Origin: Pseudaquidulcibacter sp041917055
GTDB lineage: Bacteria; Pseudomonadota; Alphaproteobacteria; Caulobacterales; Aquidulcibacteraceae
Assembly (NCBI GenBank): GCA_041917055.1
Contig: JAYRYJ010000001.1
Coordinates: 434,001-498,000 of the forward strand
Length of the DNA: 64,000 nt
Direction: 5' to 3'
Under the pieces are notes generated by a model. It saw nothing but the letters and a program-made list of their open reading frames with translations. It was not told the DNA's origin and searched no databases. The position numbers and the translations under genes are program-made. Shown in pieces: positions 16,465 to 25,226 of this stretch (position 1 is the first letter of the stretch; the number at the start of each line of letters is the position of its first letter).

Positions 16465-17415
16465 TTGCTGCAATCAAACAATAAAAATACCGCATTTTCG
16501 AATATTCCGGTGCTTAAAAATTTCAATATAACGATAATTACATCAATGGCCTCGGTCGCTGTGGCCTTGGTTTTGACAATTATCAAGGCTATTGCAAGCT
16601 ATTCATCGGGTTCAAACGCGGTTTTGGCATCTATGGCGGACAGTGCTTTGGATTTATTGGCAAGTTTTGTGACATTATTATCAGTTCGATATGCGCGAAC
16701 TGCACCCGACGACGAACATAGATTTGGTCACGGAAAAGCCGAAGCCTTAGCAGGGGTTTTTCAGGCCGGTTTGGTCGCAATTTCATGTCTATTAATTGCG
16801 CTTTCATCTGTGCAAAGGCTTATTAATCCCAAACCACTTTCTTTAGAGGGGGCGGCGGTGGCGGTTATGGTTATTTCCATAATCATGACGACCGCTTTGG
16901 TATTGTTTCAGACTTGGGCATTGAAACAGACCACATCAATCGCCACTAAAGGCGATCGCGCACATTATATGTCGGATTTATTGTCAAATGTCGTGGCTTT
17001 GGTTGGTGTATTTTTGGCAACAAAATTCGGCTTTTTGCGCGCCGATGCATTTGCGGGGCTTTTTATTGCGATTTGGCTATTATGGGGCGCATGGCACATA
17101 GCATCAGAGGCGGCAGACCATTTATTAGATAAAGAAGCGCCCGACGAAACCCGCTCGCGCATCAAGGAAATTGTTAAAAATAATCCATACGGTTCAAGCC
17201 TTCATGATTTGCGAACGCGTATTTCAGGCCCCTGGCTTCATATTCAATTCCATATGGAATTACCCAAAGAAATGACGCTTTTGGATGCGCATGACATTAT
17301 TGTTGATGCCGAAACCCGCATTCGGGACGAATTCCCGGAAGCTGACATAATAATTCACGCCGACCCCGACGAAGGCGCCGAACCACATGGTCATCCGGAA
17401 TTTGGGAAAAAGTGA
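16465..17415 (+). CDS. Cation diffusion facilitator (FieF/CDF family) metal efflux protein
   Basis: Proton-driven exporter of divalent metals (zinc, iron or similar) in the inner membrane, 316 residues. An N-terminal region of about six helices (30-215) holds the paired metal ligands ASMADSALDLLAS and the HYMSDLLSNV motif (His and Asp of TM5, the first being DEHRFGHGKAEALA in the loop). The cytosolic C-terminal domain (about 220-305) has the CDF beta fold and a His-rich end (EPHGHPEF). The start is TTG 16465 with GAAAGGGTGC upstream. Confidence 0.88.
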   Translation: MLQSNNKNTAFSNIPVLKNFNITIITSMASVAVALVLTIIKAIASYSSGSNAVLASMADSALDLLASFVTLLSVRYARTAPDDEHRFGHGKAEALAGVFQAGLVAISCLLIALSSVQRLINPKPLSLEGAAVAVMVISIIMTTALVLFQTWALKQTTSIATKGDRAHYMSDLLSNVVALVGVFLATKFGFLRADAFAGLFIAIWLLWGAWHIASEAADHLLDKEAPDETRSRIKEIVKNNPYGSSLHDLRTRISGPWLHIQFHMELPKEMTLLDAHDIIVDAETRIRDEFPEADIIIHADPDEGAEPHGHPEFGKK

Positions 17416-17500
17416 AGAATATCTTGCAATCTTGACCTTACGGAAAATTGACAAGGCCCCAAAAACGGCATTTAATCAGGAAAATTCACAAGAGGGAAAC

Positions 17501-19672
17501 ATGAAAAACTTCACATTCAATATAGATGAAAGCCAAATTGCGCATATCGGCTTTGATGTTCCCGATAAATCCATGAATACAATTACCAAATCGGTGATGG
17601 ATGAATTATCCGAATTGGTCGAAAAAATTAAAACTGACGTCAATATCAAAGGCGCGATTATTTTTTCGGGCAAAGAAAGCGGTTTTTGCGCGGGTGCCGA
17701 TCTTGAAGAAATTTCGGGTAATATGAAAGCATCTTCTTTGGAGGATGCATTTAAAGCGGGTTTTGCATTAAACGCATCTTTGCGCGCGCTTGAAACCTGC
17801 GGCAAGCCTGTTGCCTGTGCCATTGAAGGCCTGGCATTGGGTGGCGGTTTGGAAATCGCACTTGCGTGCCATTTTCGTGCGGTTGCCAATGACGAAAAAA
17901 TCCAACTTGGCCTTCCGGAAAGCAAGGTTGGCCTTATTCCAGGTGGTGGCGGCACACAAAGATTGCCGCGCTTGATGGGCGTGCAAAATGCCGCGCAATA
18001 TTTGCTTGAAGGCAAAAGCATGAAACCCGCCGATGCCTTGAAAATGGGCGTAATTAATGAAGTCTGCGACAAAGGCAAAACCATTGAGGCATGTGAAAAA
18101 TGGATACTTGCCAATCCTAAGGCAACTCAGCCTTGGGACGATAAAGGTTATCGCATTAAAGACGGCCCATATACGCCGGGCGGGATTATGAATTTCATCG
18201 GCGGTAATGCCATGATTGCTGGCAAAACCTATAATAATTACCCTGCACAAGCGGCAATATTGTCTGCGGTTTATGAAGGTTTGCAAGTTCCGATGGATGC
18301 GGCTCTTCGTATTGAAACCCGCTATTTCATTAAAAATTTCATGTTGCCGCAAACCCAATCAATGGTGCGAACTTTGTTTGTGTCTTCACAAGCTTTGTCG
18401 AAAGGCGCCAATCGCCCGAAAGGTTTTGAAAAATACGACATTAAAAAAGTCGCGGTTTTGGGTGCGGGCATGATGGGTGCGGGCATTGCTTATCAACAGG
18501 CAATTAATGGCATTGAAACCGTGCTTATAGATCAATCTCAAGAGGCAGCAGATAAAGGCAAAGCCCATTGCGCTGATCTTTTGAAAAAGCAGGTTTCGCG
18601 TCGCAAAATGACCCAGGAAACGGCCGATGCTGCTTTGGCCTTAATCAATGCCACCACCGATTATGACAATATCAAAGGCTCACAATTGGTTATTGAGGCC
18701 GTGTTTGAAAATCGCGAAATAAAAGCCGATGTTACAAAACGGGCCGAGGCGCAATTAGCCGAAACCGCCGTATTTGGTTCCAACACTTCAACTTTGCCGA
18801 TTTCGGGATTGGCGGAGGCCAGTGTGAGGCCCGATAATTTCATCGGCATTCACTTTTTCTCACCGGTTGAAAAAATGCCTTTGGTTGAAATAATTATGGG
18901 TGAAAAAACCACAGATGAAACTTTGGCAAAATCCATCGATTATGTGTTGAAAATTAAGAAAACACCGATTGTGGTAAATGATGCACGCGGTTTTTATACT
19001 TCGCGTTGCTTCTCAACATATGTGCAAGAAGGCATTGAAATGCTTGCCGAAGGTTATGCCCCGATATTGATTGAAAATGTCGGAAAAATGACCGGAATGC
19101 CAGTTGCGCCTTTGGCCATGAGTGATGAGGTTGCCCTTGATTTGGCCTATAAAATCCAATCACAAACCAAAAAGGATTTGGGCGATAAATGGATCGATAC
19201 CGAAGCCTCAAGAGTGATTGAGGAAATGGTCGTTAAACACGAAAGATTCGGACGCAAAAACAAAAAAGGCTTTTATGACTATGCCGATGACGGCAGCAAA
19301 AAACTTTGGGACGGTTTGGCGGGCGTTGCAGCACCGGCCAAGTTCGAAGCAAACCCTGCCGAAGTGCGCGAAATGAAAAATCGTCTTCTATATCGCCAGG
19401 GGATTGAAACCGCGCGCTGTTTTGAAGAGGGCGTAATTACAGATCCGGTGCAAGCTGATATTGGTTCAATTTTCGGATGGGGCTATGCGCCATATCATGG
19501 CGGCGTTGTTTCTATGATGGATAATGTTGGCATTGGTAACTTTGTGAAATCATGCGATATGCTTGCCGATAAATATGGCGAAAGATTCCGCCCCAATGCG
19601 CTTTTGCGCGATATGGCGGCAAAAAATGAAGGTTTTTACGCGCGCTTTGGGCAATTAAAGCGCGCCGCCTAA
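17501..19672 (+). CDS. fadJ: Bifunctional enoyl-CoA hydratase / 3-hydroxyacyl-CoA dehydrogenase
   Basis: Beta-oxidation multifunctional enzyme of 723 residues. The hydratase domain (1-290) has both catalytic glutamates, Glu118 in GGGLEIA and Glu140 in LGLPESKVGL. The dehydrogenase half starts with the NAD motif VLGAGMMGAGIAY near 315 and contains GIHFFSPVEKMPLVEII with the catalytic His, then two C-terminal helical domains. ATG 17501 is preceded by AGAGGGAAAC and is preferred over upstream starts that run into the CDF gene. The thiolase partner is not next to it. FadB and FadJ cannot be told apart from sequence alone. Confidence 0.92.
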   Translation: MKNFTFNIDESQIAHIGFDVPDKSMNTITKSVMDELSELVEKIKTDVNIKGAIIFSGKESGFCAGADLEEISGNMKASSLEDAFKAGFALNASLRALETCGKPVACAIEGLALGGGLEIALACHFRAVANDEKIQLGLPESKVGLIPGGGGTQRLPRLMGVQNAAQYLLEGKSMKPADALKMGVINEVCDKGKTIEACEKWILANPKATQPWDDKGYRIKDGPYTPGGIMNFIGGNAMIAGKTYNNYPAQAAILSAVYEGLQVPMDAALRIETRYFIKNFMLPQTQSMVRTLFVSSQALSKGANRPKGFEKYDIKKVAVLGAGMMGAGIAYQQAINGIETVLIDQSQEAADKGKAHCADLLKKQVSRRKMTQETADAALALINATTDYDNIKGSQLVIEAVFENREIKADVTKRAEAQLAETAVFGSNTSTLPISGLAEASVRPDNFIGIHFFSPVEKMPLVEIIMGEKTTDETLAKSIDYVLKIKKTPIVVNDARGFYTSRCFSTYVQEGIEMLAEGYAPILIENVGKMTGMPVAPLAMSDEVALDLAYKIQSQTKKDLGDKWIDTEASRVIEEMVVKHERFGRKNKKGFYDYADDGSKKLWDGLAGVAAPAKFEANPAEVREMKNRLLYRQGIETARCFEEGVITDPVQADIGSIFGWGYAPYHGGVVSMMDNVGIGNFVKSCDMLADKYGERFRPNALLRDMAAKNEGFYARFGQLKRAA

Positions 19673-19693
19673 AAATAAAACAGGGAGAGGCAA

Positions 19694-20104
19694 ATGTTAC
19701 AACCGATTATCGTCCTAATAATATGGACATTGATTATGCTTATCTGGCTCTATGCAAAACGGATTCCCGCGATGCAAAAAGCAAAAGTGAAGCCCGATGA
19801 TTATAAAATCTCGGTTCAAAAGAAAGATAATCCACTCTCTTTAGATGCGGTCGCGGTGGCTGATAATTACAATCACCTCCATGAATCGCCGACTTTGTTT
19901 TATGCAATGGCACTAACCATTCATGTTGCCGGCATTAATAATGCGGTCCTAACCACACTTGCATGGGTCTATGTTGCGTTTCGTATTATTCATTCATTGA
20001 TACAGGCTAATCAAGGAAAAGTTATTGTCAGATTCACTTTCTTTATTCTTTCGGCTTTGGTTCTAATTCTAATGGCTGTTAAAACCGCTATTGAATTGTT
20101 TTGA
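19694..20104 (+). CDS. MAPEG family membrane protein
   Basis: Membrane protein of 136 residues with four hydrophobic segments (about 3-20, 68-84, 88-105, 113-133). The conserved segment ADNYNHLHESPTLFYA and RIIHSLIQ are typical of bacterial MAPEG proteins, relatives of microsomal glutathione transferases. The true substrate is unknown. It lies 21 bases after fadJ with its own CAGGGAGAGG ribosome site, so co-transcription is likely. Confidence 0.8.
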   Translation: MLQPIIVLIIWTLIMLIWLYAKRIPAMQKAKVKPDDYKISVQKKDNPLSLDAVAVADNYNHLHESPTLFYAMALTIHVAGINNAVLTTLAWVYVAFRIIHSLIQANQGKVIVRFTFFILSALVLILMAVKTAIELF

Positions 20105-20108
20105 ATTG

Positions 20109-20268
20109 GAGCAATGGGTGTTCAAATGGAACCGCTCTGACTTGTCTTTTTGCGTCGCCATCTTTGAGTTTTTCCCTTGAAATATTCCAATATTCCATCG
20201 GAAAAGAACTCAAAGCCGCGCCACAAAAATCCTGCGCCATACCGATTCCATTTGAACATCCATTGCTC
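20109..20268. repeat. 160-base foldback element between the MAPEG and CobW genes
   Basis: The two 23-base ends (20109-20131 and 20246-20268) are inverted repeats with one mismatch, starting GAGCAATGG. The interior continues as an imperfect palindrome: CTTTGAGTT near 20171 pairs with AACTCAAAG near 20208, centred on an AT-rich loop near 20187. It has no coding content and is not related in sequence to the MITE at 13243. No second copy was seen in the window. Confidence 0.7.
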
Positions 20269-20293
20269 GAGATCCGAAACTGTGGCAAAGCCA

Positions 20294-20331
20294 TGCGAAT
20301 TGAAAATATAGGGGCAATGTTTGAATTCGCA
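20294..20331. promoter_or_regulatory. Dyad enclosing the start of the CobW-type gene
   Basis: TGCGAATT at 20294-20301 is repeated inverted as AATTCGCA at 20324-20331. The 22-base loop holds the GGGG ribosome site and the TTG start lies at its edge. It could be an operator or an RNA hairpin that limits translation. It does not match the Zur consensus that I know. Confidence 0.35.
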
Positions 20332-21304
20332 GTCTGAGAAAATTCCCGTCACTTTAATCACCGGCTTTTTGGGGGCGGGAAAAACAACTTTATTAAATCA
20401 ACTCCTAACCCAAAATCACGGAAAAAAATTTGCTGTGATTGTTAATGAATTTGGCGAATTGGGTATAGATAATGATTTGGTCATAGATATTGATGAAGAA
20501 ATTTTCGAACTTAATAATGGTTGTCTATGCTGCAATGTGCGCGGCGATTTAATAAGAATAGTCAATTCACTATTTCGCCGCAAAAGCGCGTTTGACGGTA
20601 TTATTATTGAAACCACCGGCCTTGCCAATCCGGCACCTGTTGCCCAAACATTTTTTGCTGATGACGATATTGCGCGAAAGTCGCGGCTTGATTCCATTAT
20701 TACCTTAGTCGATGCGCAAAACATTGATACCCAATTAGAAGAATTTGAAGAAGCCACAAATCAAATTGCGTTTGCAGATCTAATAATTCTCAATAAAATT
20801 GATTGCGTTGATAAAGTGAAACTTGAAGAAATTCGGGGAAAAATAACATCCATTAATTCCGGTGTCGAAATTATTGAAACTCAAAACTCAAAAATTGATT
20901 TCAATAAAATTTTGGATCGCAATTCCCACGGCTTTGACGGAACAGACGGAATTGATAAATATTTCCCGACTGAAAACCACCACCATCACGATCACCACCA
21001 CCATCACCAACATTATGGGGGTGTAAAGGCGCTTGCGTTACAAACGTCAAAACCACTTGATGAAGGAAAGCTGGCGCAATTTATTTCCGATTTAACCGAT
21101 GAATTTGGGGCACAGCTTTTGCGTTTTAAGGGAATTGCGAAAATTCAAGGTGAAAATCGCCCCTTCGTAATAAATGGTGTCCACATGATGGTCGAGGCAA
21201 ATTATGTTAATAAACAATCGCCTTCGACATCAAGAATAGTTTTTATCGGTAAAGACCTGCCGGAGGAAATAATCGCGCAAGAATTCATTAAGTGTGAATT
21301 TTAA
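20321..21304 (+). CDS. CobW/COG0523-type GTP-binding metallochaperone
   Basis: P-loop GTPase of 327 residues in the CobW/YjiA/ZNG family, which deliver metals, often zinc under starvation. Walker A GFLGAGKT is at 15-22; the metal site GCLCC is at 67-71; NKID is the guanine-specificity motif. A loop near residue 210 is a run of His residues (two clusters of four to five), typical of zinc-handling members. A C-terminal CobW_C domain follows. The start is TTG 20321 with GGGG upstream; an ATG at 20317 is out of frame. The ribosome site and start lie inside the dyad at 20294-20331. Confidence 0.88.
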   Translation: MNSQSEKIPVTLITGFLGAGKTTLLNQLLTQNHGKKFAVIVNEFGELGIDNDLVIDIDEEIFELNNGCLCCNVRGDLIRIVNSLFRRKSAFDGIIIETTGLANPAPVAQTFFADDDIARKSRLDSIITLVDAQNIDTQLEEFEEATNQIAFADLIILNKIDCVDKVKLEEIRGKITSINSGVEIIETQNSKIDFNKILDRNSHGFDGTDGIDKYFPTENHHHHDHHHHHQHYGGVKALALQTSKPLDEGKLAQFISDLTDEFGAQLLRFKGIAKIQGENRPFVINGVHMMVEANYVNKQSPSTSRIVFIGKDLPEEIIAQEFIKCEF

Positions 21305-21507
21305 GGCGGCCTTTACCACCATTAGGTCGTAATTTGGAAAATCTGCAAATTATCAACAAAAAAAGCACGAAAACGCTGTATTTACGCCATTTTTGGCTTG
21401 ACGAAATGCTGCAAACAGCCTTTGTCATATTCCGGTCCTTGGCGAGATTCCCTTTTCCAAGGTCGTAGTTTGAACCCCGCAATGGGTAAGAATTTTGGAG
21501 AGCTTTG

Positions 21508-21780
21508 ATGAGCAAAAAAGAAATGATTGATGCAGTTGCAGATAAAGCTGGCATCACAAAAGAAAAAGCTGGTGCTGCGATTGACGCTTTGACTGCTTAC
21601 ATCGAAAAAACTTTGAAAAAAGATGGTGAAGTAACTTTCGCACCATTGGGCAAATTCAAAGTTACTAAGCGCGAAGCGCGTACAGGCCGTAACCCTTCAA
21701 CAGGTGCGACTGTTCAAATCCCTGCAGCTAAAGTTGCAAAATTCCTTCCTTCAAAAGGCTTGAAAGAAGCTTTGAACTAA
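21508..21780 (+). CDS. hupB: HU family DNA-binding protein
   Basis: Nucleoid protein of 90 residues. The HU signature is complete: GKFKVTKREARTGRNPSTG in the beta-arm region, with the DNA-intercalating Pro in NPSTG. ATG 21508 has TTGGAGAG seven bases upstream. Its codon choice differs from neighbours, with many GCT, AAA and GAA codons, as expected of a highly expressed gene. A strong terminator follows at 21850. The 200-base leader contains TTGACG at 21398, a possible -35. Confidence 0.95.
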   Translation: MSKKEMIDAVADKAGITKEKAGAAIDALTAYIEKTLKKDGEVTFAPLGKFKVTKREARTGRNPSTGATVQIPAAKVAKFLPSKGLKEALN

Positions 21781-21849
21781 TTGTTGCAATAATTGCAATT
21801 AAGATTGCAATAATAGTTGTAGTTATAGTTTCATGGGAACTTTAACAGG

Positions 21850-21878
21850 GCGACCCTCTTTGGGGGTCGCTCTTTTTT
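21850..21878 (+). terminator. Rho-independent terminator of the HU gene
   Basis: GCGACCC (21850-21856) pairs with GGGTCGC (21864-21870) across a seven-base loop, followed by TCTTTTTT. It is 70 bases after the HU stop codon. Confidence 0.9.
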
Positions 21879-21950
21879 ATGTTTGCGGCAATTTTTATCA
21901 TGCGCCTTAGATGCGCAGTCTCAATATGTTGTTGTTTTTGGAAACGATGA

Positions 21951-22072
21951 ACAATTGCTTGGGAAGGTCTTTATGGGCTGGTGTGCCATAAAGACCTCAT
22001 TCAATTGTGTGTGCTCAAAACTGGGCGTCAAGGGGGCGCGCAGCTTTTACCCCTTGACCCCCTGTTTTGAGC
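21951..22072. repeat. Two-hairpin intergenic repeat, copy 1
   Basis: Hairpin A is AGGTCTTTATGG at 21965-21976 with a perfect partner at 21986-21997. After a spacer containing CAATTGTG, hairpin B spans 22013-22072: GCTCAAAAC plus GTCAAGGGG pairs with CCCCTTGAC plus GTTTTGAGC. The same A-spacer-B order recurs at 37754, and a diverged inverted copy is at 36043. No gene is seen between the HU terminator and 22172; an 81-codon open frame here is made by the repeat and has no ribosome site. Confidence 0.7.
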
Positions 22073-22171
22073 GAAGCAGAAGTAAAATGATTGCGCTGCT
22101 TGGGATTAACAACCTATTGGAATTTTAAAGCTAGGGAAGTGTGAATACTCTAAACCTAAACGCATCGTGTA

Positions 22172-22288
22172 TTATTTTCCGCGCATTATTAATCCTAGGA
22201 TCAGAATCGCAATAAATACCGCAAGCCCGATTAAAGATTGTTTTGAATAGCCGAGTTTGCGCAATTTATCTTCGTTTTTATCGTCCAT
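22172..22288 (-). CDS. Small single-pass membrane protein downstream of potA
   Basis: A 38-residue open frame begins 12 bases after the potA/potG stop on the same strand: MDDKNEDKLRKLGYSKQSL, then one hydrophobic helix (about residues 20-34, GLAVFIAILILGLIM), then RGK. The N-terminus is charged and polar, so it should sit with its tail in the cytoplasm. AGGATT is about 12 bases before the ATG. I do not recognise a family. Its position at the end of the polyamine transporter operon suggests an accessory role with the permeases, which is inference. Confidence 0.6.
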   Translation of the reverse strand: MDDKNEDKLRKLGYSKQSLIGLAVFIAILILGLIMRGK

Positions 22289-22300
22289 TTTTAAGCAATC

Positions 22301-23428
22301 CTAATTCTGCAAAAGCACTGGTGAATCGCCGTGGAAACATAACCAGACTTCATCATCCCAAGTGAAGTCTTCTTGGTCCCAACGCGAAAGATTGGGGCGC
22401 GAAACTTGCATTTTGCGCTTATTATCAAGTTCGATTTCATAAATGCTTTCTGAACCCAAATAAGAAATCTGACGGATTGTTCCTTTAATAACATTACAGT
22501 CTTCCGGCGCGTCTTCCATTACCGGTCTTGGGCCATCTTGGGTGCGTTTTATTAATTCGATTTTTTCGGGGCGAATGCCGACCCACATGCTTTCGCCGCT
22601 TGCGCCCGATACACCATGGTCAAAAAACACTTTGCCGCCCAATTCTTCTGAGAAAATAACGGCATGGTCGGGTTCATCGACCACCAATTTCCCTTCAAAC
22701 AAATTGACCGAGCCAATGAAATCAGCGGTGAATTTATTGGCAGGAAATTCATAAAGCGACGAAGGTGTCGCCAATTGCATTAGTCGACCACGATCCATAA
22801 CCGCGCATCTATCAGCCATCGCCAATGCCTCATCTTGGTCGTGCGTCACCATAATAAATGTTACGCCGACTTTTTCTTGAAGTGCGGTTAATTCAAAGCG
22901 CATGGCCTCACGCAATTTGGCATCAAGCGCGGATAATGGTTCATCAAGCAATAAAACCTTTGGGCGTTTTACAAGGGCGCGTGCGAGTGCCACCCTTTGT
23001 CTTTGCCCACCTGACATTTGGTCTGGCTTTCTATCCGCCAAATGATCAAGTTTTACGTCGGCAAGCGCCGCCATGACCCTTGTATATTGTTCGGCCTTGG
23101 GAACGCGGTCAAATTGCAAGCCATAGGCGACATTATCAAACACTGACAAATGTGGGAAAACCGCATAGGATTGGAACACAGTATTAATCGGGCGCTTATT
23201 GGGTGGGACATTGGAAACATCAACGCCGTCAATAAAAATTTTGCCTTCTGTCGGGATTTCAAAACCCGCAATCATGCGCAATAGCGTGGTTTTTCCACAG
23301 CCCGATGGCCCAAGCAAAGCAAAAAATTCGCCGCGCTTTATTTCGATATTAACATCATCAACAGCTGTAACTTTGCCGTATCTTTTGGTGACGTTTTCTA
23401 TTTTGATTATTGTATCACTTTTTGACAT
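22301..23428 (-). CDS. potG: Polyamine ABC transporter ATP-binding protein (PotA/PotG type)
   Basis: ATPase of a spermidine/putrescine importer, 375 residues. Walker A is GPSGCGKTT, the signature is SGGQRQRVALARAL, Walker B is VLLLDEPLSALD, and the switch His is in VTHDQDEA. The C-terminal third is a TOBE domain. ATG 23428 is preferred over the GTG one codon upstream because AAAGG is better spaced. It follows the permease genes and precedes the 38-residue membrane protein. Confidence 0.92.
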   Translation of the reverse strand: MSKSDTIIKIENVTKRYGKVTAVDDVNIEIKRGEFFALLGPSGCGKTTLLRMIAGFEIPTEGKIFIDGVDVSNVPPNKRPINTVFQSYAVFPHLSVFDNVAYGLQFDRVPKAEQYTRVMAALADVKLDHLADRKPDQMSGGQRQRVALARALVKRPKVLLLDEPLSALDAKLREAMRFELTALQEKVGVTFIMVTHDQDEALAMADRCAVMDRGRLMQLATPSSLYEFPANKFTADFIGSVNLFEGKLVVDEPDHAVIFSEELGGKVFFDHGVSGASGESMWVGIRPEKIELIKRTQDGPRPVMEDAPEDCNVIKGTIRQISYLGSESIYEIELDNKRKMQVSRPNLSRWDQEDFTWDDEVWLCFHGDSPVLLQN

Positions 23429-23437
23429 CACACACCT

Positions 23438-24274
23438 TTATTGCGCTGATTTTGGTGGATTTTGAAGGCGCATAGCGACGACGGTCGCAAGCACGGTTAA
23501 AACAATGATTATGGTCGATGCGGCATTAACTTCAGGGGTGACAGAGAAACGCACCATCGAATAGACCTTAATCGGAAATGTGATTGTTCCGGGGCCTGAG
23601 GCGAAGAAAGTTATCACAAAATCATCAAGTGATAATGTGAAGGCCAATAATGCACCCGCTACGATCCCCGGCGTCATGTGTGGCACAATAACATCCATGA
23701 AGGCGCGCCATTGCGATGCGCCCAAATCAAGTGCGGCGGATTCCAATTCTTTATTAAAACTCTCAAGCCGCGCGCGAACCACCACCGCCACAAAGGGGAA
23801 GGCAAAAGTTATGTGCGCAATCGTGATTTGCGCCAAACTAAGGGGCCAAGGCAAATCATTGGGCCAGTTGATTTTTGCAAAAAACATCAAAACCCCAACG
23901 CCCATACAAATTTCTGGAACCACAATCGGAAGATTTAAACCTGAATCCAAAAGCCCCTTCATAGGGAATTTAAAGCGCCATAATACAAAGGCCGCCAAAG
24001 TCCCCAAAACCACCGATGCCAAAGTGCAGGCGACAGCAATCAATAAAGAATTTACCAATGCCTCACGCAGGGCGTCATTTTCAAAGACTTTTTGATACCA
24101 TTTGAATGTAAACCCTTTCCAGACAATTGTGCGCTTGGAATCATTGAAACTAAAGGCGATTAAAACCATCAAAGGCGCATATAGGAAAATCAAAACCCCC
24201 AAAATCCAAGCACGCAAACGAAAGGATTTAATATATTCAAGTGGGGCGCGGGCGTCTCTTTTAAAAATATTCAT
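23438..24274 (-). CDS. potI: Polyamine ABC transporter permease (PotC/PotI type)
   Basis: Inner-membrane permease of 278 residues from ATG 24274 (MNIFKRDAR), one base after the potH TGA. Six hydrophobic segments are visible. The cytoplasmic EAA loop that contacts the ATPase is ESAALDLGASQWRAFMDVIVP near residue 170. Longer in-frame starts upstream lie inside potH and are not needed. Confidence 0.9.
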   Translation of the reverse strand: MNIFKRDARAPLEYIKSFRLRAWILGVLIFLYAPLMVLIAFSFNDSKRTIVWKGFTFKWYQKVFENDALREALVNSLLIAVACTLASVVLGTLAAFVLWRFKFPMKGLLDSGLNLPIVVPEICMGVGVLMFFAKINWPNDLPWPLSLAQITIAHITFAFPFVAVVVRARLESFNKELESAALDLGASQWRAFMDVIVPHMTPGIVAGALLAFTLSLDDFVITFFASGPGTITFPIKVYSMVRFSVTPEVNAASTIIIVLTVLATVVAMRLQNPPKSAQ

Positions 24275-24275
24275 A

Positions 24276-25172
24276 TCAATGCCCCGTTCCAACTTTCCCG
24301 CCTTTTGACTCAAAATAGGATTTCATGGCGAAAAATATCAAAGTTATATACATTAATAGGAATGATAATGCCGAGCCAAACGGCCAATTATTGGCGCGCT
24401 TAAATTGTCGTTCTATCAAACTTGCAATCATCAAATCATCGGGGCCACCTAATAAATCAGGGGTTAGATATGCGCCCATCGCAGGAATGAAAGTTATGAC
24501 CAAACCAGCCGCAATCCCCGGCAAGGCCAATGGCACAACAATACGGCGGAAAGTTTCAAAATGCCCTGCGCCTAAATCAAGACTTGCCTCAATCAGTGAT
24601 CTATCAAGACGATCCAAAGCGGCATAAAGCGGCAAAACCATAAAGGGCAAATGGACATAGACAAGGCCAATAATAATCGCCATTTTATTGTATAATAATT
24701 GCGCCGGTTCAAATTCACCGACCGGAATGCCAACTAAAACCGCAATTCCATGAAGCATTTCAAAACTGGAATTAATAAGACCCTCGGTGCGCATGACCGC
24801 AATCAAGGCATAGGTTCTTATCAGCAAATTTGTCCAAAAAGGAAGCATGATTAAAAGCAAAAGCCAAGATTTGGTCTTGTCGTCGGCAAATGTCATGGCG
24901 ATTGCCACCGGAAAAGCCAATATTAAACACACCAAAGTCGCGACAGAGGCAAGAATAACGCTTTCCCATAAAACCTTAATAATTTCAGGGTTGAAAACTT
25001 GCTTATAATTGTCAAAAGTTCCGGTAATGGCAATGTCAATCGGGCCTGTATTTTCGCCAAATGAATAGGCCCAGACCATAAACATCGGGGCAACAAAGAA
25101 AATCAAAAACCATAAAGTCGGGGCAAGCATTGTGCCCCAAAAAAAACGTTTATTCTCATACCAATTTTGCAT
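24276..25172 (-). CDS. potH: Polyamine ABC transporter permease (PotB/PotH type)
   Basis: Inner-membrane permease of 298 residues, partner of the PotI-type subunit. It starts MQNWYENKRFFWG and has six hydrophobic segments. The EAA loop is EASLDLGAGHFETFRRIVVP near residue 190. The gene is separated from potF by 54 bases that hold a strong hairpin at 25196. Confidence 0.9.
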   Translation of the reverse strand: MQNWYENKRFFWGTMLAPTLWFLIFFVAPMFMVWAYSFGENTGPIDIAITGTFDNYKQVFNPEIIKVLWESVILASVATLVCLILAFPVAIAMTFADDKTKSWLLLLIMLPFWTNLLIRTYALIAVMRTEGLINSSFEMLHGIAVLVGIPVGEFEPAQLLYNKMAIIIGLVYVHLPFMVLPLYAALDRLDRSLIEASLDLGAGHFETFRRIVVPLALPGIAAGLVITFIPAMGAYLTPDLLGGPDDLMIASLIERQFKRANNWPFGSALSFLLMYITLIFFAMKSYFESKGGKVGTGH

Positions 25173-25195
25173 TTTGCCCCCTGATTTATAAACGA

Positions 25196-25221
25196 AACCC
25201 CGCGCTTTTAGGCGCGGGGTT
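25196..25221 (-). terminator. Strong hairpin between potF and potH (partial terminator or mRNA stabiliser)
   Basis: A perfect 10-base stem (AACCCCGCGC at 25196-25205 with GCGCGGGGTT at 25212-25221) and a six-base loop. On the minus strand it is followed by TCGTTTAT, a poor T-run, so leaky termination or protection of upstream mRNA is more likely than a full stop. It starts six bases after the potF stop codon. Such a device would give more binding protein than permease. Confidence 0.75.
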
Positions 25222-25226
25222 CGAAA

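Noticed and set aside
17476..18358. Long minus-strand open frames opposite the fadJ-like gene (up to 212 codons)
   Set aside because: They are antisense to a clear enzyme domain, have no family motifs or ribosome sites, and reflect third-position bias of the real gene.
20101..20361. Open frames on both strands between the MAPEG and CobW-type genes
   Set aside because: Both are produced by the 160-base palindrome and read nearly the same peptide in each direction; no gene is supported.
21883..22128. 81-codon frame after the HU terminator
   Set aside because: It lies in the two-hairpin repeat and has no ribosome site or conserved motif.
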